DNA of 64,000 nucleotides from Bacteroidaceae bacterium HV4-6-C5C (GTDB lineage: Bacteria; Bacteroidota; Bacteroidia; Bacteroidales; Bacteroidaceae): assembly GCA_007896885.1 (NCBI GenBank), contig VOIU01000011.1, forward strand, positions 1 to 64,000, in the 5' to 3' direction. Position numbers and translations under genes: made by a program. Below the pieces are notes generated by a model. The model saw only the letters and a list, made by a program, of their open reading frames with translations. It did not search any database and was not told where the DNA came from. Shown here piece by piece: positions 10,103 through 19,747 of the stretch. The number at the start of each line of letters is the position of its first letter. Position 1 is the stretch's first letter.

Positions 10103-10203
10103 TTATACCATTAATATTCAACCTTATACATTTTTTTGAGAGGAAATAAAGTACTACTCAAATTGTTAAAAAAGAGGGATATGTATTTGTGGTGAGGTCA
10201 CTT

Positions 10204-10217
10204 TTATGATCACATAA
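10204..10217. promoter_or_regulatory. Small inverted repeat, possible operator before susC
   Basis: TTATG-ATCA-CATAA, five-base arms around four bases, centred about 19 bp upstream of the susC -7 box and so overlapping the expected -33 region. A regulator-binding role is inferred only from position. Confidence 0.3.
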
Positions 10218-10228
10218 CTTTCAATGCA

Positions 10229-10236
10229 TACTTTTG
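10229..10236 (+). promoter_or_regulatory. Bacteroides -7 box for the susCD operon (TACTTTTG)
   Basis: An exact TAnnTTTG match about 82 bp before the susC start. The -33 element is weak, as expected for a promoter that needs an activator. Confidence 0.55.
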
Positions 10237-10317
10237 CTTACGATTTAATTTTTACCTCTGTGCAGAGCCTATGCAAAGATTAAATCTCACAAAGTTATCC
10301 ACTAAAAATTTAATGCA

Positions 10318-13300
10318 ATGAAGGAAAAGACACATCTTCAGAGAAAAGTTTTAAAGATCAAAAATCTATTCTTGATGGTATGCTTGCTATTGGTAACGCT
10401 ACCAGTATTTTCCCAAACAAAAACAGTGACAGGTACTGTAACCGACACGTCCGGTGAAGCCCTAATAGGTGCATCCGTTCTCGTACAAGGTACCACTAAT
10501 GGTGTAATTACTGACATCGAAGGTAAATATATACTAAAGAATGTCCCCGAAAAAGGGACGCTTATCTTTAGCTATATAGGAATGCTATCACAAGATGTAA
10601 AAGTAAGCGGGCGCTCCATCATTAACGTGATGCTAAAAGAAGATTCAAAGCAACTAGAAGAGGTAGTAGTGATTGGTTATGGGTCTGCCAAATCAAAAGA
10701 TTTGACAGCTCCAATCACAGTAGTCAAAGGTGAGGCTCTAACGTCCGTTCCATCAACTACACCAATGGCAGCTCTTCAAGGAAAAGTACCAGGTGTTAAT
10801 GTTGTAAACAATGGCGCTCCTGGTGAAGGGCCTACAGTACAGATACGTGGTATTGGTTCATTCTCTAACAGCAAACCTTTATTTGTTGTAGATGGCATGT
10901 TCTATGATAACATCAATTTCTTGAATAATGCAGATATTCAAGAAATGACTATTTTAAAGGACGCTTCAGCAGCAGCAATTTACGGTGTACGCGCTGCAAA
11001 CGGAGTAGTTCTTGTTACAACAAAAAAAGGTAGTCGTAACCAAAAGACAAAAATCACTTATGATGGCTATGTAGGCATTCAAAAAGCATCTAATGTTCTT
11101 GAGCTGTGTAACTCAGAGCAATATGCAACGATGCTCCTTGAAGGTAATTACAATGCATATAAAGCACATTTTATACAATCTATAGATAAATATGGAGGAA
11201 GTCATGCAGACGCAGATTTTCACAATTGGACTTATGGAGCAGATAATAACTGGTATGATCAGCTATTACGCACTGCTGCTATCACAAATAACAGTATAAA
11301 TATAAATGGAGGTTCCGATAAGGCTGTTTACTCTGTTGGCGGAAGCTACTTGTATCAAAATGGTATTATGAATGTAGATAACAATTACAAGCGACTTAAT
11401 TTCCGTGGTTCCGTTGATTTTGATGCAACAGATTGGCTAAAAGTCGGTTTTAACGGCGTATTCAGTAACTCTACTCAACAAGTTCCTAATAATCAAGCTT
11501 GGCAAAAAGCATTCAATTGCCCACCTATCGTAGCTTTATATGATGAAACAAATGATAAAGCATTCCCTGATAAATTTGGTTCTCCAGATGCAATTGGCTA
11601 CACGTCTAACTTCTACAACCCCATTGCGACTGCCAAATACTTTGATTCAACTAAAGAAAATTATCAAGTACTAAGCAATTTCTATGCTCAAATAAATTTT
11701 ATTCCTAATAAGCTTAACTTCAAAACAAATTATTCTTACAGTTATCTTTCTACACAAGGTCGTGAATTTACTCCGAAATATTATGTAAGTAGTTGGCAAC
11801 AATCAACCACAACTCAATTGACAAAGAAAGACGATAAATATTATAACTATATCTGGGATAACACATTGACTTATGACAATCAATGGGGTAAGCATAAAGT
11901 TAGCGCTATGGCCGGTTATTCCATGCGCCAAGAACAATGGCGTTACTTTCAAGGTAAAGCAAGTAATGTGCCCGATGGTGCAGACGAATATTGGTACATT
12001 AAAAATGGTAATGCAACAGGCGCTACTGTAACAGATGATGGCTATTGCTATAGAGGACTCTCTTATTTCACTCGTTTAAATTACAACTATAATGACAAAT
12101 ACTTATTGATGTTTACCATGCGTGCCGATGGGTCTAGTAAGTATCAAGAACATTGGGGATACTTCCCTTCTGTAGGAGCTGCTTGGGTCCTTTCAGAAGA
12201 ACCATTTATGAAAGGTCAGAAATGGGCTGACTTCCTAAAATTACGTGCTAGTTGGGGTAAGTTAGGTAATGACCAAGTTGCAGCCAGCGATGGCTTTGCT
12301 TCTATAACCACAGGCAACGGTGCATCGGGGGTATTTGGTAATGCCACAATTCCCGGCTACCAAAATAATACATACTTCAGCTGGTTGAAGTGGGAAGTTG
12401 TTGAAGAATGGAATGGTGGTATCAACTTCATTACTCTCAATAATCGCTTGAATATTGACGTCGATTATTATCACCGCATGACCAACAATGCTGTAATTGC
12501 ACCGCTTCTTCCATTCAGTACTACAACCCTTGCTGGTAACTATGGCAAAATTCTAAACTCCGGTATTGATGCTAGTGCTAATTGGAGCGACAAGATTGGT
12601 AAAGATTTCTCTTATAACATTGGCGTAAATATCTCTACTCTGAGAAATCGTGTAAAGGAACTGAATGGTAACAGCATCATCAGAGGTGGAAAGACCGTGA
12701 ACATTGTGGGTAAAGAGATGAACTCATTCTATGGTTTCAAGATGATAGGTGTTTATCAGACAGAAGAAGAGGTTGCCGCCGATCCTATTGCTGTTGCTAA
12801 CGGTTGCGTGCCGGGTGATTTAAAATATGCCGACCTCGATGGTAATAAAGTGCTTGATGGAAACGATCGTACCACATTAGGCTCTTATATTCCTAATTTT
12901 ACTTACGGCATCAATCTTGGCTTTAATTACAAGAATCTCGATTTCCAGTTAACTACTTATGGACAAACCGGTGCCCAAATGTTCAACCGCAAACGCGCAC
13001 TTCGTTATTCTTCCCAAAACTACAACTTCGACCGTGCTCAATATGAAAACCGTTGGACAGGTCCGGGTACTTCAAACACCGATCCATCTGCTGCTGCACT
13101 ACTGAAATCTTGGAACGTGAGCGACCAAAAATACAGCTCTTACTTTGTAGAAAGTGCTGATTTCTTCCGCATTCAGAACGTTACGCTTGGCTATACATTC
13201 CGTAACCTTAAATTGGGTAACTACATTATGCCTGGATTACGTTTGAGCTTAACCGCCGACCGTCCATTCACTACTTTTAAAGCTAACACTTTCTCTCCTG

Positions 13301-13383
13301 AATTGTCTGACAGCCAAGGTTGGGATACAGAAGTATATCCTTTGACATCAACCTACACACTAGGATTGAGACTCGATTTCTAA
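10318..13383 (+). CDS. SusC/RagA-type TonB-dependent outer-membrane transporter
   Basis: Imports oligosaccharides across the outer membrane using TonB energy. The long N-terminal signal (hydrophobic NLFLMVCLLLVTLPVFSQ) is followed by a carboxypeptidase-regulatory-like domain (TGTVTDTSGEALIGASVLVQG), a TonB-box-like LEEVVVIGYGS, and a plug domain (PLFVVDGMFYD, MTILKDASAAAIYGVRAANG). About 780 residues of beta-barrel end in TYTLGLRLDF, with the C-terminal aromatic typical of barrel proteins. At 1021 residues it is full length. The SusD partner starts 28 bp downstream. Substrate choice is inferred from the co-transcribed GH3 and GH144 genes. Confidence 0.95.
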   Translation: MKEKTHLQRKVLKIKNLFLMVCLLLVTLPVFSQTKTVTGTVTDTSGEALIGASVLVQGTTNGVITDIEGKYILKNVPEKGTLIFSYIGMLSQDVKVSGRSIINVMLKEDSKQLEEVVVIGYGSAKSKDLTAPITVVKGEALTSVPSTTPMAALQGKVPGVNVVNNGAPGEGPTVQIRGIGSFSNSKPLFVVDGMFYDNINFLNNADIQEMTILKDASAAAIYGVRAANGVVLVTTKKGSRNQKTKITYDGYVGIQKASNVLELCNSEQYATMLLEGNYNAYKAHFIQSIDKYGGSHADADFHNWTYGADNNWYDQLLRTAAITNNSININGGSDKAVYSVGGSYLYQNGIMNVDNNYKRLNFRGSVDFDATDWLKVGFNGVFSNSTQQVPNNQAWQKAFNCPPIVALYDETNDKAFPDKFGSPDAIGYTSNFYNPIATAKYFDSTKENYQVLSNFYAQINFIPNKLNFKTNYSYSYLSTQGREFTPKYYVSSWQQSTTTQLTKKDDKYYNYIWDNTLTYDNQWGKHKVSAMAGYSMRQEQWRYFQGKASNVPDGADEYWYIKNGNATGATVTDDGYCYRGLSYFTRLNYNYNDKYLLMFTMRADGSSKYQEHWGYFPSVGAAWVLSEEPFMKGQKWADFLKLRASWGKLGNDQVAASDGFASITTGNGASGVFGNATIPGYQNNTYFSWLKWEVVEEWNGGINFITLNNRLNIDVDYYHRMTNNAVIAPLLPFSTTTLAGNYGKILNSGIDASANWSDKIGKDFSYNIGVNISTLRNRVKELNGNSIIRGGKTVNIVGKEMNSFYGFKMIGVYQTEEEVAADPIAVANGCVPGDLKYADLDGNKVLDGNDRTTLGSYIPNFTYGINLGFNYKNLDFQLTTYGQTGAQMFNRKRALRYSSQNYNFDRAQYENRWTGPGTSNTDPSAAALLKSWNVSDQKYSSYFVESADFFRIQNVTLGYTFRNLKLGNYIMPGLRLSLTADRPFTTFKANTFSPELSDSQGWDTEVYPLTSTYTLGLRLDF

Positions 13384-13411
13384 AAAGTAACACATTAATA
13401 ATTTAGAACTA

Positions 13412-14875
13412 ATGAAAACATTAATAAGACCTTTTATATATATACTGTCCGCCTTGATGGTGTTGTCATTCGCATCCTGTAATGATTTTCTCGACAAAGA
13501 GCCCGAAGGCAAAGTTCCTGAACAAAAGGTGGATTATACTAATATTAGCAACATGTACCAACCTGTATCGGGGGTATATGCGAAGATTCGAACCAGCGGT
13601 TTGCACTGGGTTATCTGGGAAATTACTACAATTCGTGACCAAGATGTATTCAGCGGTCAGTTCAACGGTAGTGATTATTACAAATTAAGCGAATACAAAT
13701 ACAATGATTCATTTTGGGGATTCAATGAATTGTGGATGCAATATTACAACATTATTAAAACTGCCAATGCAGCCATTGAATCGCTAGACTTATACGCTCA
13801 AAATATCACTAATGACAGCGATACGAAAAACTATAAGGCCTATCGCGGTGAAGTGATGTTCATGCGTGCCTATGCTTATTATCGTTTGGTTCAGGCTTTC
13901 GGCGCGGTTACAATTCTCCGTGACAACAACCAGACTGATTTGAGCCGTTCTACTGCCAATGCAGTCTACAAGTATGCTTTAGAAGACTTGCAGTACGGTA
14001 TCGACAATATGCCACGCATTCGTCCTAATCAAAATGAGCACAAGGGGGCTGTTACTGCTTTCTCCGCTGCCATGCTAGCCGCCAAGATTCATCTCAACAT
14101 GGGTAATTATGCAAAAGTGGAAGAGCTGACCGATGATATTATTAAGAATGGAAATTTTTCACTTTATCCAGATTTTTACCAGTTATTTAAGATTCCTGGA
14201 AAGCTTTGTGATGAATCCATATTCGAATGCCAAATGACCGACTTCGGTAATGGTTCGGGTGATTTGATTGACGGTGATCAATGGTTTGTTTGCCAAGGGC
14301 CAAGCAACTCAGGAAACATTTCAGGTTGGGGCGACTGTGGTATCTTAAAATCTTTCCGCGACTGGGCTTACGCCCGCGGAGAAACCATACGTGCCACGAC
14401 TTCATTCCTCATGGCTGATTCTACAACTCCTGACGGTGATTATATCAGGCCACAAGCGAACCCGAATAATGCTGATTGTTGGAACGGTAAAGCTTATACC
14501 CCATTAAATCAACTTACTCCCGGTAGAACGAAATATGGTACCAACAACAATGCCCGTATTTTCCGTTATGCAGATGTGCTGTTGATGAATGCAGAAGCTA
14601 AGATCAAAAATGGTAAGAGTGGTGATGCTCCTTTCAACGAAGTTAGAAGGCGTGCCAAAATGCCAGAGCTCACAAATGTAACATTCAAGCAGGTTATCGA
14701 CGAGCGTCGTATGGAGTTGATGTGCGAATGGGGCGAACGTTACAATGACCTCGTACGTACCGGATTGGCCAAAACTGAATTGAAAGGCTGGTCTGAAGAT
14801 AAGGCACTTCTGCCGCTTCCTTTCAATCAATATACCCAGATACCAGATCTATTACTTACTCCTAAAGACGAATAA
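13412..14875 (+). CDS. SusD/RagB-type surface glycan-binding lipoprotein
   Basis: The lid and glycan-binding partner of the preceding SusC, at the cell surface. The lipoprotein signal ends in LSFASC (residues about 17-22), followed by NDFLDKEPEG, typical of the SusD N-terminus. The SusD family core is clear: EVMFMRAYAYYRLVQAFG in the TPR-like region, RIFRYADVLLMNAEA near the C-terminus, and FKQVIDERRMELMCEWGERYNDLVR before the end. The 487-residue length is normal. It is probably translated from the same mRNA as susC, and a hairpin follows it before the GH3 gene. Confidence 0.95.
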   Translation: MKTLIRPFIYILSALMVLSFASCNDFLDKEPEGKVPEQKVDYTNISNMYQPVSGVYAKIRTSGLHWVIWEITTIRDQDVFSGQFNGSDYYKLSEYKYNDSFWGFNELWMQYYNIIKTANAAIESLDLYAQNITNDSDTKNYKAYRGEVMFMRAYAYYRLVQAFGAVTILRDNNQTDLSRSTANAVYKYALEDLQYGIDNMPRIRPNQNEHKGAVTAFSAAMLAAKIHLNMGNYAKVEELTDDIIKNGNFSLYPDFYQLFKIPGKLCDESIFECQMTDFGNGSGDLIDGDQWFVCQGPSNSGNISGWGDCGILKSFRDWAYARGETIRATTSFLMADSTTPDGDYIRPQANPNNADCWNGKAYTPLNQLTPGRTKYGTNNNARIFRYADVLLMNAEAKIKNGKSGDAPFNEVRRRAKMPELTNVTFKQVIDERRMELMCEWGERYNDLVRTGLAKTELKGWSEDKALLPLPFNQYTQIPDLLLTPKDE

Positions 14876-14919
14876 TAAAAGTAAGATTCACTGTAGTAAA
14901 AATTGATGGTCACTTATAA

Positions 14920-14952
14920 ATTAGCACCTATCTTAATGTGATAGGTGCTAAT
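14920..14952 (+). terminator. Intercistronic hairpin between susD and GH3
   Basis: A perfect 13-bp inverted repeat (attagcacctatc / gataggtgctaat) with a 7-nt loop. There is no clear U-run after it, so it is more likely an attenuator or an mRNA-stabilising 3' end for susCD than a full terminator. Confidence 0.65.
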
Positions 14953-14973
14953 TCTAATAATTCTATAAAAAGT

Positions 14974-17301
14974 ATGAAAAAAAGAGTCGTATTTGTAGCC
15001 TTTTCTATATTCGCTCTTATAGCAACAGCAATGTTTGGAAAAGACGAGATAAAAAACTCTCCTCAAGATATGGATCGTTTCATCGACGGGCTTATGAAGA
15101 AGATGACGCTGGAGGAAAAAATAGGCCAGTTGAATCTACCGGTATCAGGAGAAATCACCACCGGGCAAGCTAAAAGTAGCGATGTTGCAAAGAAGATAGA
15201 AAAAGGTTTGGTAGGTGGTCTGTTCAACCTCAAAGGGGTGGAACGCATTCGCGACGTACAAAAGCTGGCTGTAGAAAACTCCCGGCTGGGCATTCCTTTA
15301 ATCTTCGGGATGGACGTGGTACATGGTTACGAAACGGTATTTCCTATTCCTCTTGGTTTATCTTGTACGTGGGATATGGCTGCCATTGAGCAGTCGGCAC
15401 GTATTGCTGCGAAGGAAGCTAGCGCAGATGGTATTTCATGGACCTTCAGTCCGATGGTAGATATTAGCCGTGATCCACGCTGGGGACGTGTATCGGAAGG
15501 TAATGGAGAAGACCCTTTCTTGGGAGGTGCCATCGCTAAGGCAATGGTCAGAGGCTATCAAGGAACGGACAAATCCAAACAATTAAAAGGCAACGACCAG
15601 ATTATGGCTTGTGTAAAACATTACGCCCTCTATGGAGCTGCAGAAGCCGGACGTGATTATAATACCGTTGACATGAGCCGAAACCGGATGTTCAACGACT
15701 ATATGTATCCTTATCAAGCCGCAGTGGAAGCCGGAGTCGGTAGCGTCATGGCCTCATTTAATGAAGTTGACGGGGTACCTGCAACAGCTAATAAATGGTT
15801 GATGACGGATGTTCTTCGTAACCAATGGGGATTCAACGGTTTTGTAGTAACCGACTTCACCGGTATAGCCGAAATGGTTCAACATGGCATTGGTGACTTG
15901 CAGACTGTTTCTGCGCGTGCAGTCAATGCAGGTGTCGACATGGATATGGTAAGTGACGGTTTCATCGGTACACTTAAAAAGTCAATAGAAGAAGGGAAAG
16001 TCAACATAAAAACGATAGATATGGCATGCCGCCGTATTCTTGAAGCAAAATATAAATTGGGATTGTTCGACAATCCATATAAGTATTGTGACTTGAAGCG
16101 TCCTGCCAAAGACATTTTCACAAAAGAGAATCGTGACTTTGCCCGCAAAGTAGCTTCCGAAAGCTTTGTTTTGCTGAAAAACGAACCGGCAAACGGGACT
16201 GCAGTTCCTGTTCTTCCGCTTCAGAAAAAAGGTACGGTTGCAGTCATCGGTCCATTGGGCAATACTAAAAGCAATATGCCGGGAACGTGGAGTGTAGCTG
16301 CCACATCGGAGAAATACCCTTCTTTAGTAGAAGGTTTAAGAGAAATTACCGCTGGTAAGGTAAACATCCTCTATGCTAAGGGCAGCAATCTTATTGCCGA
16401 CTCAGCTTATGAAGAGCGAGCTACCATGTTCGGACGCTCATTACACCGCGACAATCGCACTGATCAAGATCTATTGAATGAAGCATTAAAAATAGCAGCA
16501 AACGCAGACGTTATTGTAGCTGCACTGGGAGAATCATCTGAAATGAGCGGTGAAAGTAGTAGCCGTAGTAATCTCGACCTGCCGGATGTGCAACGTACGT
16601 TGCTCGAGGCTCTTCTCAAGACAGGTAAACCTGTGGTTTTGACTTTATTTGCAGGAAGACCAATGACACTGAGCTGGGAACAGGCTCATGTACCTGCCAT
16701 TCTTAATGTATGGTTCGGAGGTAGTGAAGCAGCTTATGCCATTGGAGATGTGTTATTCGGAGATGTTAACCCAAGTGGTAAACTAACCATGACATTCCCT
16801 CAGAGCGTGGGTCAGATTCCGCTTTATTATGCACATAAGAACACCGGGCGCCCACTTATGGAAGGAAAATGGTTTGAGAAATTCCGTAGCAACTATCTTG
16901 ATATTAACAATGATCCCCTGTATCCTTTCGGTTATGGATTATCTTATACGAATTTCTCCTACAGCGATGTTACCTTGAGTGCCAACAAAATGGATATGAA
17001 AGGAAGCGTAACAGCAAGTGTTACCGTCACAAATACAGGAAAGCGTGACGGAGCGGAAGTCGTACAGCTTTACATTCATGATCTTGTAGGCAGTATCACT
17101 CGCCCTATAAAAGAGCTTAAAGGCTTTGAAAGAATAAATCTTCGTGCAGGAGAAAGCCGGAAAGTTACATTTACCATTACACCGGATTTGCTTCGCTTTT
17201 ATAATTATGACTTGAAGCATGTAGCGGAGCCGGGAGATTTTGATGTGATGATCGGAACAAATAGTCAAAACGTAAAAACAACAAGACTGATTCTAAAATA
17301 A
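14974..17301 (+). CDS. GH3 beta-glucosidase, periplasmic
   Basis: Retaining exo-beta-glucosidase of family GH3. I chose the ATG at 14974 because the signal peptide MKKRVVFVAFSIFALIATAMFG begins there; the longer frame from 14938 starts inside a hairpin. The family signatures are present in order: N-terminal TIM barrel (GMDVVHGYETVFPIPLGL, VKHYALYGAAEAGRDYN), nucleophile Asp294 in GFVVTDFTGI, then the alpha/beta sandwich with the acid/base region EMSGESSSRSNLDLP, and a C-terminal fibronectin-III-like domain (VTNTGKRDGAEVVQLYI). It is in the BglX-like group. Its partner downstream is a GH144-type enzyme; a Bacteroides thetaiotaomicron GH3 enzyme of this group is, as I recall, sophorose (beta-1,2) specific. 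The linkage here is inference from context. Confidence 0.93.
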   Translation: MKKRVVFVAFSIFALIATAMFGKDEIKNSPQDMDRFIDGLMKKMTLEEKIGQLNLPVSGEITTGQAKSSDVAKKIEKGLVGGLFNLKGVERIRDVQKLAVENSRLGIPLIFGMDVVHGYETVFPIPLGLSCTWDMAAIEQSARIAAKEASADGISWTFSPMVDISRDPRWGRVSEGNGEDPFLGGAIAKAMVRGYQGTDKSKQLKGNDQIMACVKHYALYGAAEAGRDYNTVDMSRNRMFNDYMYPYQAAVEAGVGSVMASFNEVDGVPATANKWLMTDVLRNQWGFNGFVVTDFTGIAEMVQHGIGDLQTVSARAVNAGVDMDMVSDGFIGTLKKSIEEGKVNIKTIDMACRRILEAKYKLGLFDNPYKYCDLKRPAKDIFTKENRDFARKVASESFVLLKNEPANGTAVPVLPLQKKGTVAVIGPLGNTKSNMPGTWSVAATSEKYPSLVEGLREITAGKVNILYAKGSNLIADSAYEERATMFGRSLHRDNRTDQDLLNEALKIAANADVIVAALGESSEMSGESSSRSNLDLPDVQRTLLEALLKTGKPVVLTLFAGRPMTLSWEQAHVPAILNVWFGGSEAAYAIGDVLFGDVNPSGKLTMTFPQSVGQIPLYYAHKNTGRPLMEGKWFEKFRSNYLDINNDPLYPFGYGLSYTNFSYSDVTLSANKMDMKGSVTASVTVTNTGKRDGAEVVQLYIHDLVGSITRPIKELKGFERINLRAGESRKVTFTITPDLLRFYNYDLKHVAEPGDFDVMIGTNSQNVKTTRLILK

Positions 17302-17317
17302 AAATCTTTTAAATAAC

Positions 17318-18190
17318 ATGAAATTTACATTATCCTATAAATACATTCCTTTTCTAGCCTCGGCAATGCTCCTCTTTTCGAGCTTTAAGGGCGAAGCGAA
17401 AGAGGGTGGACAGCCACTGAAAGTGATGACTTTCAACATTCGTCTGGATGCACCGTCTGACAGTGCCAATAACTGGAAATATCGTAGAGACAATGTCTGC
17501 AAGATGATAGCCTATTATGGGCCGGATTTATTGGGGATGCAGGAAGTATGCCACAACCAAATGGAAGACTTGAAAAAAGGTCTTCCACAATATACGGCTT
17601 TAGGTGTAGGACGTGACGATGGCAAAGAAGCTGGTGAATATTCACCGGTTTTCTTCAACTCCAAGCGATTTACACTAGTAAAATACGGATATTTTGCAAT
17701 CAGCGAGCACCCCGAACGTATCGGTGTGAAAGGCTGGGATGCATCTTACAACCGTATATCCACTTGGGTTATTTTACAGGAGAAAAGCAATGGAAAAAAA
17801 TTAGCTTTCTTCAATACTCATCTTGACAATGATGGAGTAATAGCTCGCAAAGAGGGGGCTCGACTCATTTTGAAGAAAATACAGGAAATAGCACCGAAGA
17901 TGCCCGTCGTAATCACGGGCGACTTCAACTGTACTCCTCAAGAAGAGCCATTGCAGGTGCTTGAAAAAGGTGGAATGAAGAATGCTTCAAAAGCAGCATC
18001 CATAAGCTATGGTCCTTCGTGGTCCTTCCATGATTTCGGTCGATTGCCTCTGAACGAGCGCATGTTGCTTGATTACGTATTCGTAACAAGCAAAGCGAAA
18101 GTAGATCGCTATCGTGTTGTTCAAGATACCCCTGATAACGGTTTCCTTTCAGACCATTGTCCGGTATTTGTAAACCTGACTATAGAATAG
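17318..18190 (+). CDS. Secreted endonuclease/exonuclease/phosphatase-fold hydrolase
   Basis: A metal-dependent phosphodiesterase/phosphatase-fold protein. An N-terminal signal peptide (YIPFLASAMLLFSSFKGEAK) is followed by the standard motifs in order: VMTFNIRLD (Asn), GMQEV (metal Glu), FFNTHLDN (catalytic His and Asp region), ITGDFNCTP (Asp, Asn), and LSDHCPVFV (Asp-His). At 290 residues it is a single domain. It lies 16 bp after the GH3 gene and before the GH144 gene, so it is part of the PUL. Secreted members of this fold can act on phosphodiesters, and a role in removing phospho-substituents from the glycan is plausible but unproven. It is not likely to be a nuclease for DNA repair given its export signal. 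Confidence 0.85.
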   Translation: MKFTLSYKYIPFLASAMLLFSSFKGEAKEGGQPLKVMTFNIRLDAPSDSANNWKYRRDNVCKMIAYYGPDLLGMQEVCHNQMEDLKKGLPQYTALGVGRDDGKEAGEYSPVFFNSKRFTLVKYGYFAISEHPERIGVKGWDASYNRISTWVILQEKSNGKKLAFFNTHLDNDGVIARKEGARLILKKIQEIAPKMPVVITGDFNCTPQEEPLQVLEKGGMKNASKAASISYGPSWSFHDFGRLPLNERMLLDYVFVTSKAKVDRYRVVQDTPDNGFLSDHCPVFVNLTIE

Positions 18191-18282
18191 CGGAAATGCG
18201 AACACTCAATCTCTTTACCTAAATCGGTCTTCATACTGATAAAGTAAGCAGGGGATATAATACCAATTGAAATAGAGATAAT

Positions 18283-19623
18283 ATGAAAAAGATATATGGG
18301 CTTCTATTGCTTATTCTGTTACCGGCCTTTGCTCAATGTAAAAATCAGATATCTAATACGAACGATGGGCAGAGTCACAAACTGAGCGACAATGACATTC
18401 TGGACATCGTTCAAAGAAAAACATTCGACTACTTTTGGAAAGGTGCCGAGCCTAACAGTGGCCTTGCATGCGAACGTATCCACTTAGATGGTGTTTATCC
18501 CGAAAATGATCAGAATGTGGTCACAACCGGAGGAAGTGGCTTCGGCATTATGGCAATACTTGCCGGTATAGACCGTGGATATGTTACTCGTACAGAAGGT
18601 GTGGAACGGATGGAACGTATTGTTTCATTCTTAGAAAAAGCCGATCGTTTTCATGGTGCATACCCCCATTGGATGTATGGAGACACCGGCAAAGTCAAGC
18701 CTTTCGGTACGAAAGACAACGGAGGAGACCTGGTCGAAACAGCTTTTCTTATGCAGGGACTCCTTGCCGTACATCAATACTATATCAACGGTTCCTCACG
18801 CGAGAAAGCAGTAGCTGAGCGTATTGATAAAATATGGCAGGCAGTCGAATGGGATTGGTATCGTAAAGATGGGCAAAACGTCCTGTATTGGCATTGGAGT
18901 CCGGAGTATGGGTGGGATATGAATTTCCCGGTACATGGATATAATGAATGTCTAATCATGTATGTTCTCGCGGCAGCCTCACCTACACATAGCATTCCAT
19001 TGGAAGTCTACGATGAAGGCTGGGCAGAAAAGGGTGCCATCGTTTCTCCTCATAAGGCGGAAGGTATTGATCTGAATTTGCGCTATCAGGGCACTCAAGC
19101 CAGCCCCCTATTCTGGGCACATTATTCTTTCCTGGGATTGAACCCGACAAACTTATCGGATAAGTATTGCACCAACTATTTCAATGAGATGCGTAATCTC
19201 ACCTTAGTCAATCGTGCATATTGCATTCGCAATCCGAAAGGCTACAAAGGTTACAGCGCCGACAGTTGGGGCTTAACTGCGAGTTACTCGGTAGATGGTT
19301 ACGCTGCTCATTCTCCTAATGAAAACGACGATCACGGGGTTATCTCTCCTACCGCCGCACTCTCTTCAATTGTATATACCCCTGAATACTCCATGCAAGT
19401 GATGCGTCATTTGTACAATGACAAGAGAGACAGGTTATTTGGAACGTATGGTTTCTATGATGCATTCAGTGAAACGGCAAACTGGTATCCACAGCGTTAT
19501 CTCGCGATTGATCAGGGTCCAATAGCCGTTATGATCGAGAATTATCGTACAGGATTACTTTGGAAGCTTTTCATGAGTCATCCTGATGTGAAAGGAGGGC
19601 TAACCAAACTCGGATTTAAATAA
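18283..19623 (+). CDS. GH144-like (PF10091) glucanase, probable lipoprotein
   Basis: Belongs to the 'glucoamylase-like' PF10091 group, whose characterised members in GH144 are endo-beta-1,2-glucanases. It has an N-terminal hydrophobic signal ending AFAQC, which could be a lipid-attachment cysteine. An all-helical (alpha/alpha)6 barrel follows, with family blocks KTFDYFWKGAEPNSGLACER, TTGGSGFGIMAILAGIDRG, KDNGGDLVETAFLMQGLLAV, FPVHGYNECLIMYVLAAASP, and GYSADSWGLTASYS. The 446-residue length is normal. It is the last gene of the PUL, 92 bp after the phosphodiesterase-fold gene and followed by a strong terminator. Together with GH3 it would degrade a beta-1,2-glucan to glucose. The family call is firm; the linkage is family knowledge, not shown here. 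Confidence 0.85.
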   Translation: MKKIYGLLLLILLPAFAQCKNQISNTNDGQSHKLSDNDILDIVQRKTFDYFWKGAEPNSGLACERIHLDGVYPENDQNVVTTGGSGFGIMAILAGIDRGYVTRTEGVERMERIVSFLEKADRFHGAYPHWMYGDTGKVKPFGTKDNGGDLVETAFLMQGLLAVHQYYINGSSREKAVAERIDKIWQAVEWDWYRKDGQNVLYWHWSPEYGWDMNFPVHGYNECLIMYVLAAASPTHSIPLEVYDEGWAEKGAIVSPHKAEGIDLNLRYQGTQASPLFWAHYSFLGLNPTNLSDKYCTNYFNEMRNLTLVNRAYCIRNPKGYKGYSADSWGLTASYSVDGYAAHSPNENDDHGVISPTAALSSIVYTPEYSMQVMRHLYNDKRDRLFGTYGFYDAFSETANWYPQRYLAIDQGPIAVMIENYRTGLLWKLFMSHPDVKGGLTKLGFK

Positions 19624-19694
19624 TTACGATTTTAAAAAGGACATTCAATCATATTCTGAAGCTTACATAGTAATAAAGCTTAATGTCTTTAATG

Positions 19695-19739
19695 AAGAAG
19701 CTTGTTAGTTACCCTTTGGTATTCTAACAAGCTTCTTTC
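19695..19739 (+). terminator. Terminator of the beta-glucan PUL operon
   Basis: A perfect 14-bp inverted repeat (aagaagcttgttag / ctaacaagcttctt) with a 15-nt loop, followed by a short pyrimidine run, 72 bp after the GH144 stop. Confidence 0.8.
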
Positions 19740-19747
19740 TCTATTCC

